DNA of 64,000 nucleotides from Anaerostipes sp. (GTDB lineage Bacteria > Bacillota > Clostridia > Lachnospirales > Lachnospiraceae). Location of the stretch: positions 40,783 through 104,782 of the forward strand of contig NZ_JAGZSD010000010.1 in NCBI RefSeq assembly GCF_018381315.1. The letters run 5' to 3'. Below, piece by piece: positions 42,257-51,585 of the stretch. Below the pieces are notes generated by a model that did no database searches, was not told the DNA's origin, and saw only the letters and a program-made list of their open reading frames with translations. Position 1 is the first letter of the stretch; each line of letters begins with the position of its first letter. The translations under genes were made by a program, and so were the position numbers.

Positions 42257-42738
42257 AAAATGTTGTATTAGCCAGGGTTGACGACCGGCTGATCCACGGG
42301 GAAGTCGTTTCTGTGTGGACACCCAGCTTAAATGTCAACAGAATTATCGTGGTGGATGACGAGGTTGCGGCGGATAAGTTTAATAAGAGGGTTATAAAGG
42401 CTCTTGCGCCGAACGGTGTTAAGGTGAATGTATATGGAACGGAAAAGGGAGCGGAAGTGCTCAAAAAGGATCCGAAGGAAGCCGGGGAAAGGGTCATGAT
42501 CCTTACCAAAACGCCGATTACATATGACCGCATGACAGATTTGGGACTTGAATTAAAGGACGTGAATCTGGGCGGAATGGGACTTAGAGGAGAGAGAACA
42601 CCATTCATTAAAAATGTGGCCTGCGATCCGGATGAGATTGTTTCTATTAAAAACCTGATGGCAAAAAATGTCCATGTCTATTATCAGCTGGTTCCGGAAC
42701 AGCAGGTGATTGAAGTAACAGGATATTTGGATAAATAG
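42253..42738 (+). CDS. PTS mannose/sorbose-family EIIB
   Basis: 161 residues. The phospho-histidine lies in ARVDDRLIHGEVVSVWTP, the signature of this family, and VVDDEVAADKFNKRV follows. ATGA overlap with EIIA indicates translational coupling. Confidence 0.94.
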   Translation: MKNVVLARVDDRLIHGEVVSVWTPSLNVNRIIVVDDEVAADKFNKRVIKALAPNGVKVNVYGTEKGAEVLKKDPKEAGERVMILTKTPITYDRMTDLGLELKDVNLGGMGLRGERTPFIKNVACDPDEIVSIKNLMAKNVHVYYQLVPEQQVIEVTGYLDK

Positions 42739-42753
42739 AAGGAGGAAATATAT

Positions 42754-43548
42754 ATGGAAAAGATGACCATCATACAGGCAGTTTTATGCGGAGTTGTTTA
42801 CTGGCTGGCAGTGGGCAATTTACCGTTTGTAGGCCTTTGGTCCTTACAGAGACCGCTGGTCTGCGGTATGATCACTGGTTTGATCCTGGGGCATCCGATA
42901 CAGGGAGCGGTGATTGGAGCAACCATTAACCTTGTATATCTCGGATTTATGTCTGCAGGCGGAAGTATGCCGGCTGATATGGGGCTTGCGGGAGTTTTGG
43001 GAACGGCTTATGCGATTGTCGGCGGATTAGACACAGATACAGCGCTGGCATTGGCAGTGCCCATCGGTATCCTCGGAACCATCGTCTGGGCAGGACGTAT
43101 GACATTTGACTGTTTCTTCGTACATATAGCAGATAAATATATTGAAAACGAACAGTACAATAAAATCTGGCGGGCCAATGTTCTGTTTCCTCAGATTATG
43201 TGTTTCCTGATGACGGCGATTCCTTGTGCGCTGGCTGCTTACTTTGGTTCTAACTATATCCAGGGAATTCTGAATATGTTAAGCGGAAAAGTGCTGACAG
43301 TGTTCCAGATCATCGGTGGTTTGATGCCTGCACTGGGAATTGCAATCACACTCCAGTATATCTTTAAAGGGGAATCCAAAGTATTCCTGTTTGTAGGATT
43401 CTTACTGGCTGTATACTCTAAGCTTCCGCTGCTGACATTAGGTATCATTGCCCTGCTCGTGGCAGTTGTATATGTTCAGGTTACTTCCGCTATGGAACCT
43501 GCAAAAGCAGCAGTAGTGGATGATGAAGATGATGAGGAGGACGACTAA
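42754..43548 (+). CDS. PTS mannose/sorbose-family EIIC
   Basis: 264 residues with six or more hydrophobic helices, containing RPLVCGMITGLILGHPIQGAVIGA and FMSAGGSMPADMG typical of AgaW/SorA-type EIIC. The C-terminus is strongly acidic. Ribosome site AGGAGG upstream. Confidence 0.93.
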   Translation: MEKMTIIQAVLCGVVYWLAVGNLPFVGLWSLQRPLVCGMITGLILGHPIQGAVIGATINLVYLGFMSAGGSMPADMGLAGVLGTAYAIVGGLDTDTALALAVPIGILGTIVWAGRMTFDCFFVHIADKYIENEQYNKIWRANVLFPQIMCFLMTAIPCALAAYFGSNYIQGILNMLSGKVLTVFQIIGGLMPALGIAITLQYIFKGESKVFLFVGFLLAVYSKLPLLTLGIIALLVAVVYVQVTSAMEPAKAAVVDDEDDEEDD

Positions 43549-43549
43549 G

Positions 43550-44389
43550 ATGGAAAATAAAAAGAAGAGTTTGATCCCAAAGGCCGCCTTGATCAAAGCA
43601 TGGTTCATTTGGGAGACATTCCCGCAGACTTGCTACAACTATGAGAGAATGATGGGTCAGGTAGTTGCCCATATGTTTTCAGCAATTATTAATTTCTTAT
43701 ACAGAGACAATCCTGAAAAGCGCAAGGAAGTCATGAAGCGCGAGATTGAGTTTTTTAATGTACATATTGAGTTTGGGGCATGTATCCTCGGTATGGCGGT
43801 TGCACTGGAAGAGCAGAAGGCCATGGGAGAAGAGATACCCGATGAATTTATCACAAACCTGAAAACCTCTTTGATGGGGCCTCTGGCAGGTATGGGTGAT
43901 ACTATCTGGCAGGGCGTGGTCATTCCGATCCTCTTGGCAGTATGTATTGATTTAACCCGTTCCGGAAGCGGAAATATATGGGGAGCTGTCATCTATGCGG
44001 TTGTAATCATTGCGGCAGCTTATGGCTTAAGCTACTGGAACTTTATGTTTGGTTATAAAGCCGGAAGCGAAGCAATCATGGACTTTCTTGAAAAAGGAAT
44101 TCTCAATAAGCTCATCAAAGGAGCTTCTATCATGGGTTGCATGGTAATGGGCGGCCTGGTTGTGAACTATGTAAAAGCAAGCTGCGGACTGAAAGTTGTA
44201 AGCTCTACGTCTACTTATGACATCCAGACAAGCTTTTTAGACGCTATCTGTCCGAGCATTCTTCCGCTGGCAGTGACGATGCTTGTTTACTACCTGATGA
44301 ATAAGAGAAGATGGTCTTCCTTAAAAATCATTGGACTGATCGTTGTGATCGGTATTGTAGGAGGAGTAACAGGAATCTTAGCATATTAA
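43550..44389 (+). CDS. PTS mannose/sorbose-family EIID
   Basis: 279 residues from the ATG at 43550, chosen because AGGAGG inside the EIIC 3' end lies ten bases upstream; a longer frame overlapping EIIC has none. Characteristic segments are WFIWETFPQTCYNYERMMG near the start, EFFNVHIEFGACILGMAVALEEQ, and KTSLMGPLAGMGDTIWQGVV. EIID exists only in mannose-family PTS and forms the membrane complex with EIIC. Confidence 0.93.
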   Translation: MENKKKSLIPKAALIKAWFIWETFPQTCYNYERMMGQVVAHMFSAIINFLYRDNPEKRKEVMKREIEFFNVHIEFGACILGMAVALEEQKAMGEEIPDEFITNLKTSLMGPLAGMGDTIWQGVVIPILLAVCIDLTRSGSGNIWGAVIYAVVIIAAAYGLSYWNFMFGYKAGSEAIMDFLEKGILNKLIKGASIMGCMVMGGLVVNYVKASCGLKVVSSTSTYDIQTSFLDAICPSILPLAVTMLVYYLMNKRRWSSLKIIGLIVVIGIVGGVTGILAY

Positions 44390-44409
44390 GTTCAGAAAGA
44401 GTGAGGTAG

Positions 44410-45456
44410 ATGAAAGCAATTATATTAAATCAGCCAAAAGATTTTTCCATCAAAGATATTGAAGTGCCAAAGCTGAAAGAAGATGAGGTGCTGATCCGGA
44501 TCAAGGATTCCGGCATCTGCACCAATGATGTCAGGGACTTTAACGGGGACTGTAATTACAGCTATCCAAGGATCGGCGGGCATGAGTACTGCGGAGTCAT
44601 CGAAGAGATGGGCAGCGGAGTCAGCACCGGACGCCATTTTAAAGGACAAAAGGTTGTTCAGTATATTATTGATGACTGCAAGGAATGTTTTTTCTGCAAG
44701 CACGGGGAAGAAAATATCTGTGAGGAGCACCCGAAGAGCAGGATTTTCACCAATCCGGACGGACTGTCAGGATACGGAGGGTTTGCAGAATTTGTTGTGG
44801 CAAAGGCAGAGGACCTGTTTGTATATCCGGACAGCACCTCTTTTGAACAAATGGCATTTACAGAGCCTCTGGCCTGTGTGGTCAACAGCATCAACCGGAC
44901 TGTAATACAGTTCGGAGATGATGTGGCTGTCATCGGCGGAGGCACCATGGGAATGCTTCATGTGATGCTGGCTAAATTAAAAGGGGCAAGAGTCATACTG
45001 AGCGAGCCGCTGAAGGAACGGAGAGACCGGGCATTAAAGCTTGGATGTGACGATGTTGTGGATCCAATGAGTGAAAATGCTGTTGAAAAAATTAAGGAGC
45101 TTACCGGAGGAAGAGGTGCCCAGGTTGTATTTAATACCACTGCCATTCCGGCCATTGCGGCGCAGGCTGTGGAGATGACTTCTCCCGGCGGAATGAGTGT
45201 TATGTTCAGCTCTATGCATCCAAATGATCCGGTTCCGGTCAATATGGGAGCAGTGCATTCTTATCAGAAGACAGTGACGGGGGCTGTAAGCCCGACGATT
45301 ACCTCTTTTCATCAGGCAGTACAGCTGATCGGAAAAGGACTGATTGACCCTACAGTGCTCACAGAACAGATTTATGATTACCGGGATTTTGACAAGGCCA
45401 TCGCGGCGGCGATGAAACCGGATACATATAAAGTGATTCTTAGATTTGGAGAATAG
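44410..45456 (+). CDS. Zinc-dependent sorbitol/threonine-type dehydrogenase
   Basis: 348 residues. Medium-chain dehydrogenase signatures: catalytic zinc ligands in GICTNDVRDF and GGHEYCGVIEEMG, structural zinc cysteines CKECFFCKHGEENIC, and nucleotide-binding VAVIGGGTMGMLHVML. It should oxidise a polyol or sugar-phosphate hydroxyl with NAD(P). Position directly after the PTS genes and three bases before a sugar kinase points to a role in processing the imported compound. Confidence 0.9.
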   Translation: MKAIILNQPKDFSIKDIEVPKLKEDEVLIRIKDSGICTNDVRDFNGDCNYSYPRIGGHEYCGVIEEMGSGVSTGRHFKGQKVVQYIIDDCKECFFCKHGEENICEEHPKSRIFTNPDGLSGYGGFAEFVVAKAEDLFVYPDSTSFEQMAFTEPLACVVNSINRTVIQFGDDVAVIGGGTMGMLHVMLAKLKGARVILSEPLKERRDRALKLGCDDVVDPMSENAVEKIKELTGGRGAQVVFNTTAIPAIAAQAVEMTSPGGMSVMFSSMHPNDPVPVNMGAVHSYQKTVTGAVSPTITSFHQAVQLIGKGLIDPTVLTEQIYDYRDFDKAIAAAMKPDTYKVILRFGE

Positions 45457-45459
45457 CAA

Positions 45460-46938
45460 ATGGAACATTATATTGGAATTGATATAGGAACTTCTTCTGC
45501 TAAACTGACACTCATCAATGAAGCGGGAGAGATCAGAAAAGAAAGCAGCAGGGAATATGGGATTGATGAGCCGGCACCCGGATGGAAAGAAATTGATCCT
45601 GAGATCTGGATGAATGCAGTGGAGGAAGCGATGAATGAGCTTCTTCAGGGAGAAAATCCTGAGAGCATCGGAGCCATCGGAGTGACAGGGCAGATGCACA
45701 CGGTTGTGTTTCTCGGATGGGACGGCACATCCATCCGGCCGGCATTGATGTGGAATGATACAAGGACCATTGATCTTGTTAAGGAAACAAAAGAGAAGAT
45801 CCAAAAGATCCCGGAAGTATCCTATATCTCCAATATCATTTCCACAGGCAGCCCGGCAGTGAACCTGCTGTGGCTGAAGCAAAATGAGCCGGAACAGTTT
45901 CAGAAGATGAAAATGTTTCTGATCGGCCCGGACTATATTGTTTACCGGCTGACCGGACAATGCCAGACGGATTACTGTGAGGCATCCACATCATCCCTGT
46001 TTGATCTTAAGAATCGACGATGGTCCCCGGAGATAAGAAAGATTTTAGGGTTTCCGGAAACGATTTATCCAAAAGTAAAAGGAAGCGGAGAGACGGCCGG
46101 ATATGTAACAGAAGCCTGGAGGAAGAAGTTTGGTTTCCGAAGGCAGGTGCGGGTCATCGTCGGCACCGGTGACAATCCGGCCGCTGCTGTTTCCACAGGA
46201 TGCTTTTCCAGCATGTATCCGGTGCTGTCATTGGGTACCTCCGGGGTTCTCATGTTCCCGAAAGAACAGATGGATTTTCAGGCAAAAGGGAAGAATATCA
46301 TGTTTTCCGCTGACGGAAAGACAATTTTGACGCTTGTGCAGGGAGTGATACAGTCTTCGGGCAGCAGTTATGGATGGTGGGTCAGACAGATTCTGGGCAC
46401 AAAAGATTTTTCGGCGGAAACCGAAGGAACAGACCTTGCAAAGCTTGGTGAAAATGATCTGATCTTTTATCCTCATTTGGTGGGAGACAAAACTATTTAT
46501 GCGGATCCTGCACTGAGAGGAGCCATCGTAGGCATTGGGACAGAGACGACCAGACAGGACATGACAGTTGCGGTCATGGAAGGGATCTGCCTTGGTGTAA
46601 GACAGCTTGCAGAGGTCATGAAGATTGACAGGCCAGATCTGCAGAATCTTAAGGTAACCGGAGGAGGCTCCAAGAACAGAGTTTGGATGCAGATCCTTGC
46701 GGATGTTTTGAATACGAAAGTAGAACAGCTTAAAAGCGGTTCGGGAGCAGGCTATGGAGTGGCCCTGATGGCAGCCGCCGGTGCCGGACCGGATACAGAC
46801 CTGGAACAGCTGATTGCAAATACTGTAGAAACGAAGGAAGTTTTTTATCCGAGAGAATACAATGCAGGCCTTTATGAGAAAAAGTACAGAAAGTATAGTA
46901 AACTCTATAAGGCATTGACTGAAGTATTCCGTGATTAG
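45460..46938 (+). CDS. FGGY-family carbohydrate kinase, xylulokinase-like
   Basis: 492 residues. ATPase-fold motifs: YIGIDIGTSSAKLTL, GVTGQMHTVVFLG, PALMWNDTRT, VGTGDNPAAAV, LGTSGVLMFP and LKVTGGGSKNRVWMQILADVL. Closest to xylulokinases (XylB). A kinase inside a PTS operon is notable, since the PTS already phosphorylates its substrate; the product may be a ketose bisphosphate. Starts three bases after the dehydrogenase. Confidence 0.9.
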   Translation: MEHYIGIDIGTSSAKLTLINEAGEIRKESSREYGIDEPAPGWKEIDPEIWMNAVEEAMNELLQGENPESIGAIGVTGQMHTVVFLGWDGTSIRPALMWNDTRTIDLVKETKEKIQKIPEVSYISNIISTGSPAVNLLWLKQNEPEQFQKMKMFLIGPDYIVYRLTGQCQTDYCEASTSSLFDLKNRRWSPEIRKILGFPETIYPKVKGSGETAGYVTEAWRKKFGFRRQVRVIVGTGDNPAAAVSTGCFSSMYPVLSLGTSGVLMFPKEQMDFQAKGKNIMFSADGKTILTLVQGVIQSSGSSYGWWVRQILGTKDFSAETEGTDLAKLGENDLIFYPHLVGDKTIYADPALRGAIVGIGTETTRQDMTVAVMEGICLGVRQLAEVMKIDRPDLQNLKVTGGGSKNRVWMQILADVLNTKVEQLKSGSGAGYGVALMAAAGAGPDTDLEQLIANTVETKEVFYPREYNAGLYEKKYRKYSKLYKALTEVFRD

Positions 46939-46948
46939 AAAGGGTGGT

Positions 46949-47533
46949 ATGGAAATGAAGACATGTGATATCTGCCATGCATCTTTGGGCATGCTGAAAA
47001 AATTCCGTTATTCAGATGGATTTATCTGCAAGGACTGTTATGAAAAGGCCAGCAATCATTTTACAGAAACGATCACCAAGAAAAGTTTTGAAGAAATCAA
47101 GGAATTGTGTGAAGAGAAGAAAGAATTCACGGAAGACTTTGAGATAACCGGAAGAATAGGAAACTATATTTTGTTCGATGAGAAGAACGGAAAAATCTGT
47201 CTTCTGAATAACCGTATCAACCAAAAAAAGATGCAGGATCCGGAATTTTATACTCTGGATGAGATCAGCGGCTGCAGGATAGAAGTGAGACCCGCCGTGC
47301 CTTTGGATGAATTACAGGAAAAAATGAAAAAGAAAGATGCGGGAACCGTAAATCAGCTGAAAGTTACGATTGATTTACAGGGCGGCAGGCAGAAGGATAT
47401 TACCTTAATCGAAAACCCTGTCAGAATCAAAAGCTTTGCGATGAAGCAGTCCTTCTCTTTTGCAGAACGGATCACGGAGGCAATCGGGAGGCTCAGAGAC
47501 GGAGATGCCCAGGAATCAGCAGGAAGGAGATAA
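46949..47533 (+). CDS. Zinc-ribbon (DUF4428-like) protein
   Basis: About 194 residues from the ATG at 46949 (AAAGGG upstream; the ATG at 46955 is an alternative). The N-terminus has two CxxC pairs, CDICHASLG and FICKDCYEKA, a treble zinc ribbon of the DUF4428 type. The remainder is soluble and beta-rich, reminiscent of PH-like domains, and contains no enzyme motif. It lies between the sugar kinase and the HPr gene, so it is part of the PTS operon, which is an unusual setting. Confidence 0.8.
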   Translation: MEMKTCDICHASLGMLKKFRYSDGFICKDCYEKASNHFTETITKKSFEEIKELCEEKKEFTEDFEITGRIGNYILFDEKNGKICLLNNRINQKKMQDPEFYTLDEISGCRIEVRPAVPLDELQEKMKKKDAGTVNQLKVTIDLQGGRQKDITLIENPVRIKSFAMKQSFSFAERITEAIGRLRDGDAQESAGRR

Positions 47534-47534
47534 A

Positions 47535-47792
47535 ATGAAGCAGTTTGATTTTGAAGTGCAGTCACCGGTGGGGATTCATGCACGGCCGGCTGTGCTTCTG
47601 GTGGAAAAGGCAAAGACCTACAGCAGCAGGATCGTAATAAAAAAGGGAGATCTGAAAGCCAATGCAAAAAATATAATCTCTCTTCTGACACTGAAGGCAC
47701 AGCAAAATGAATCGGTCACGTTTGTTATCGATGGAGACGACGAGGAGCAGGCAGCCAAAGAACTGAGAGAGTTTTGTATCCATAATCTTTAA
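47535..47792 (+). CDS. HPr paralogue lacking the Ser46 regulatory site
   Basis: 85 residues from the ATG at 47535 (AAGGAGATAAA upstream), the standard HPr length. The phospho-histidine is intact in SPVGIHARPAV (His15). At position 46, where HPr kinase phosphorylates Ser in KSIMGVM of Bacillus HPr, this protein has Asn (AKNIISLL). It therefore should donate phosphate to its PTS but not act in CcpA-dependent catabolite repression. Final gene of the mannose-type PTS operon. Confidence 0.9.
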   Translation: MKQFDFEVQSPVGIHARPAVLLVEKAKTYSSRIVIKKGDLKANAKNIISLLTLKAQQNESVTFVIDGDDEEQAAKELREFCIHNL

Positions 47793-47796
47793 ACAG

Positions 47797-47848
47797 ACAG
47801 CATCTTTATCAACGGAATCGGCGCCGTTGATAAGGATGCTGTTTTTAA
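47797..47848 (+). terminator. Terminator of the mannose-type PTS operon
   Basis: CAGCATC-TTATCAACGG pairs with CCGTTGATAA-GGATGCTG, followed by five Ts. Confidence 0.9.
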
Positions 47849-47916
47849 GGACTTTCAAGTTACCTGAATATTTTGTCAAAAGTAAAGCATTTATGCCGGA
47901 AACACCTCCTAAATAC

Positions 47917-47945
47917 TTGATAAGGGCTGTTCAAAGTGGTATATT
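47917..47945 (+). promoter_or_regulatory. nadABC promoter
   Basis: TTGATA and TATATT with 17-base spacing, 57 bases before the nadA start. Confidence 0.6.
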
Positions 47946-48002
47946 AAATCTTAGTATGGAATCATATCAGTTGGGAAAATTCCCTTGCTAAGGAGGAAAA
48001 GG

Positions 48003-48911
48003 ATGGACAACCTCGCAAAAGAGATTGAAGAGTTAAAAAAAGAAAGAAATGCGGTCTTATTGGCCCATTATTATGTAGATGACGAAGTACAGGCAATAGC
48101 AGACTATGTGGGAGATTCCTACTATCTGGCAAAGGTGGCACTGAAGGAGTCAAAGGATGTGATTTGTTTTGCCGGTGTCAGCTTCATGGGTGAAAGTGCT
48201 AAGATTCTGAATCCTGACAGAACAGTCATCATGCCGGATCAGCTGGCAGACTGTCCTATGGCGCACATGGTAGATATAGATAAGATACAGAAGGTACGGG
48301 ATGAGTATGATGACCTGGCCGTAGTCTGTTATATAAATTCTACAGCGGAGATCAAATCTTATTCTGATGTCTGCGTGACGTCTTCCAATGCCATGAAGAT
48401 TGTCAGTTCACTGCCTCAGAAAAATATTTTCTTTATCCCGGATGAAAACCTGGGAAGGTATATTGGATCAAAGCTTCCAGAGAAGAATTTTATTTATAAT
48501 GATGGTTTTTGCCATGTACATACAAGTATCACCGCAGATAACGTAAAAAAAGCCAAGGAAGCACATCCGGACGCAGAGATTCTGGTGCATCCGGAATGTA
48601 CGATGGATGTAGTGGATCTGGCAGACTATGTGGGAAGCACATCCGGCATCATCGATTATGCCACTGCCTCCAATGCAGAGAAATTTATTATCTGCACAGA
48701 GATGGGCGTATTATACGAACTGAAACAGAAGAATCCGAACAAAACGTTTTATTCTGTGGGGCACAGACAATTCTGTCCGAATATGAAAAGGATCACGCTG
48801 GAGAATGTCAGAGATACATTAAAAGACCTGAAAAATCAGGTGGAATTGGATGAGACATTGCGGCTTAACGCAAAGAAAGCGTTGGATGAGATGCTGCGCA
48901 TCGCTCAGTAA
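48003..48911 (+). CDS. nadA: Quinolinate synthase
   Basis: 302 residues from the ATG at 48003 (AAGGAGGAAAAGG upstream). The three 4Fe-4S cysteines are in LADCPMAHM, HPECTMDV and RQFCPNMK, and AHYYVDDEVQ and YINSTAEIKS are typical. It condenses iminoaspartate with dihydroxyacetone phosphate to quinolinate. First gene of a complete de novo NAD operon. Confidence 0.96.
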   Translation: MDNLAKEIEELKKERNAVLLAHYYVDDEVQAIADYVGDSYYLAKVALKESKDVICFAGVSFMGESAKILNPDRTVIMPDQLADCPMAHMVDIDKIQKVRDEYDDLAVVCYINSTAEIKSYSDVCVTSSNAMKIVSSLPQKNIFFIPDENLGRYIGSKLPEKNFIYNDGFCHVHTSITADNVKKAKEAHPDAEILVHPECTMDVVDLADYVGSTSGIIDYATASNAEKFIICTEMGVLYELKQKNPNKTFYSVGHRQFCPNMKRITLENVRDTLKDLKNQVELDETLRLNAKKALDEMLRIAQ

Positions 48912-48955
48912 ACGAAAAGCAGCGTTTCGTTCAGGGGAAAGGATTAATTTTAATT

Positions 48956-50263
48956 ATGAGATCAGCAGATGTAATTGTGGTTGGAACCGGGGCCGCCGGA
49001 TTGTTTCATGCCCTGTTTCTTCCTAAAGATTACAGAGTTATTATGATGACAAAAGCAGAAGTTGAGGAAAGTGATTCTTTTCTGGCCCAGGGCGGTATCT
49101 CGGCTTTGCGGGATGAAAAGGACTACGACCAATATTTTGAAGATACCATGAAGGCCGGGCATTATGAAAATGACAAAGCGGCTGTGGACAAAATGATTGT
49201 CCGTTCCAGAGAGATCATTGATGACTTGACAGCATTCGGCGTAGAGTTTGATGAGAGAGACGGGGAGATTGAGTATACCAGAGAAGGCGGCCATTCTATT
49301 TTCCGTATTCTTCATCACGATGATGTTACGGGAAAAGAGATCACCAGCAAGCTTTATGAGGAAGTCAAACGGCGGGATAATATTGAGATACTGACCCATT
49401 GCACGATGATTGATCTGATTGAAGCAGAAGGCGCATGCCGTGGGATTGTCTATGTAACTCCGGAGGGAGAGGTAGACTGTATTTATGCAGGCAAGACAGT
49501 GCTGGCCACAGGAGGTATGGGCGGGCTGTTTAAGCATTCTACTAATTACAGTCATATAACAGCTGACGGTCTGGCCATCTGCCTTAAGCACAATGTGGAG
49601 ATACAAAATATCAACTACATACAGATTCACCCTACTACTTTTTATTCAGACAAGCCTGGAAGAAGTTTTCTGATCTCAGAGTCTGTGAGAGGGGAGGGGG
49701 CTTACCTCTACAACAAAGACGGGGAACGCTTTGTGGATGAGCTTCTTCCAAGAGATATAGTGACTGCTGCCATCCGGGAGCAGATGGAAAAAGACGGCAC
49801 AGACTATGTGTATTTGTCTGTGACCCATCTGGACGGTGAGCGGATTAAACAGAGATTTCCTAATATTTATAAGCAGTGTCTGGAAGAAGGCTATGATATG
49901 ACAAAAGAATGGATCCCGGTTACGCCGGCCCAGCATTATTTCATGGGAGGGATTAAGGTGGATTTACGAAGCCGTACTTCTATGAAAGATTTATATGCAG
50001 TAGGGGAAGCCAGCTGCAACGGTGTCCATGGAAAGAACCGTTTGGCGAGCAATTCTCTGCTGGAGTCTCTTGTCTTTGCGCTGGAATCCGCAGAAGATAT
50101 TACAAAAGAACCAAAGAAACCTGAGCAGTGTCAGGTGGATTTAGGAATGTATCAGGATGTGTCCGGTATACAGGAGGATAATAAACGACTTGTACTGGAG
50201 GAGATCAAAAGAAAGGATGGGGATTTCTATGATAAATGGTGTAACAATGGCGGTAAACATTGA
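48956..50263 (+). CDS. nadB: L-aspartate oxidase
   Basis: 435 residues, shorter than E. coli NadB (540) because the C-terminal helical domain is lacking, as in many Clostridia. FAD-binding VVGTGAAGLFHALF, SFLAQGGISAL, REGGHSIFRILHHDDVTG, and EASCNGVHGKNRLASNSLLE are intact. It supplies iminoaspartate to NadA; in anaerobes fumarate or another acceptor replaces oxygen. Confidence 0.95.
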   Translation: MRSADVIVVGTGAAGLFHALFLPKDYRVIMMTKAEVEESDSFLAQGGISALRDEKDYDQYFEDTMKAGHYENDKAAVDKMIVRSREIIDDLTAFGVEFDERDGEIEYTREGGHSIFRILHHDDVTGKEITSKLYEEVKRRDNIEILTHCTMIDLIEAEGACRGIVYVTPEGEVDCIYAGKTVLATGGMGGLFKHSTNYSHITADGLAICLKHNVEIQNINYIQIHPTTFYSDKPGRSFLISESVRGEGAYLYNKDGERFVDELLPRDIVTAAIREQMEKDGTDYVYLSVTHLDGERIKQRFPNIYKQCLEEGYDMTKEWIPVTPAQHYFMGGIKVDLRSRTSMKDLYAVGEASCNGVHGKNRLASNSLLESLVFALESAEDITKEPKKPEQCQVDLGMYQDVSGIQEDNKRLVLEEIKRKDGDFYDKWCNNGGKH

Positions 50264-51086
50264 TGATTATCTTTTGAATGCGCTGAAAGAGGACATCACA
50301 GGTGAGGATGTCAGCACAAACTCCGTGATGCCGGAGCCGAAACAGGGAAAAGTAGATCTGATCTGCAAGGAAGATGGAATCGTGGCAGGACTTGAGGTAT
50401 TTCACCGTGTGTTCACCCTTCTCGACGAGAAGGTAGAGTTTGAGACGGAACTTTCAGACGGGGATGAGATCAAAAACGGCCAGCTCATGGGGACTCTCCG
50501 GGGGGATATCCGTGTCCTTTTGTCAGGAGAGAGAACAGCACTGAATTATCTCCAGCGCATGAGCGGAATTGCGACCTTTACCAATTCCCTTGTAAAAGAA
50601 CTGGAAGGATCTTCTACACAGCTTTTAGATACCAGGAAGACAACTCCGAATATGAGACCGTTTGAAAAGTATGCGGTTACCGTAGGCGGAGGGAAAAACC
50701 ACAGATATAATCTGTCTGACGGGGTTATGTTAAAGGATAACCATATCGGTGCTGCAGGCGGCGTGCGGGAAGCTATTTATATGGCCAGAGCGTATGCTCC
50801 GTTTGTAAGGAAAATTGAGGTTGAGACAGAAAATCTTGCCATGGTAAACGATGCTCTTGAAGCAGGAGCGGACATTATTATGCTGGATAATATGTCTGAC
50901 GACATGATGAGGGAGGCTGTGCAGATTATCGGAACCCGTGCCCTCACTGAGTGCTCCGGCAATGTGACGAAAGACCGGTTAAAGAAAATCAAAGAGATTG
51001 GGGTTGACTTTGTATCATGCGGTGCACTGACACACTCCGCACCAATTCTGGACATCTCATTAAAGAATCTGGAACCGACAGAGTAA
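50229..51086 (+). CDS. nadC: Nicotinate-nucleotide pyrophosphorylase
   Basis: About 285 residues from the ATG at 50229, overlapping nadB by 35 bases (an ATG at 50247 is a possible alternative). Motifs: LKEDITGEDVSTNSV, ERTALNYLQRMSGIAT, LDTRKTTPNMRPFEKYAV, GGGKNHRYNLSDGVMLKDNH and VEVETEN. It converts quinolinate and PRPP into nicotinate mononucleotide, completing the operon. A terminator follows at 51092-51130. Confidence 0.95.
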   Translation: MINGVTMAVNIDDYLLNALKEDITGEDVSTNSVMPEPKQGKVDLICKEDGIVAGLEVFHRVFTLLDEKVEFETELSDGDEIKNGQLMGTLRGDIRVLLSGERTALNYLQRMSGIATFTNSLVKELEGSSTQLLDTRKTTPNMRPFEKYAVTVGGGKNHRYNLSDGVMLKDNHIGAAGGVREAIYMARAYAPFVRKIEVETENLAMVNDALEAGADIIMLDNMSDDMMREAVQIIGTRALTECSGNVTKDRLKKIKEIGVDFVSCGALTHSAPILDISLKNLEPTE

Positions 51087-51091
51087 GAAAC

Positions 51092-51132
51092 TAAAAGGCT
51101 GTAGAATCGATAAGATTTTACGGCCTTTTTTA
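51092..51132 (+). terminator. nadABC terminator
   Basis: AAAGGCTGTAGAATC pairs with GATTTTACGGCCTTT with small mismatches, followed by Ts. Confidence 0.75.
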
Positions 51133-51585
51133 CACTTCACGTTCATGTTCGATTGTAATAAAATATAAAAAAGTTTGATCTATCAATTGTCTTTACGTGG
51201 TGTTTATCCTTTATAATATACTTATAGTTAAAGCGTTAAAAAATTCACATACCAAATGGCGGTACATAGCCATCTCATTATCAATCACCTTGTTTATATA
51301 GATTCTTTCTACGGTCATAATTCTTCTAAAAGCATAATAGACAACTTCCCTATAATTCTAGAGACAGAGGGGATAAGTCCTTCATTTCGGTACTGTGCAA
51401 AATGAATGGCCATCCTTGGCAGTAGAATATTTTTTGCAAAGACCAGAAATATTGTTAAGAAAAGTTTGCCCACAATGTCCAAGTCTGAACTGATAAATTA
51501 ATGATAGGGAGATAAAGAAAAGCTGGTTACTTTATTTCTTTTTGCAAAGAACTTATAATCATTATTTAAATAAGGAGGAAGAATT
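51133..51585. other. AT-rich intergenic region with possible gene remnant
   Basis: About 450 bases. On the minus strand an open frame between 51497 and 51315 (no ATG near its start) reads like protein, including FLVFAKNILLPRM and GLIPSVSRIIGKL, and ends at a stop; it could be the remains of a deleted gene. TTATAATATACTT near 51210 resembles a -10 region. AAGGAGG at 51574 is the ribosome site of the next gene. Confidence 0.35.
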
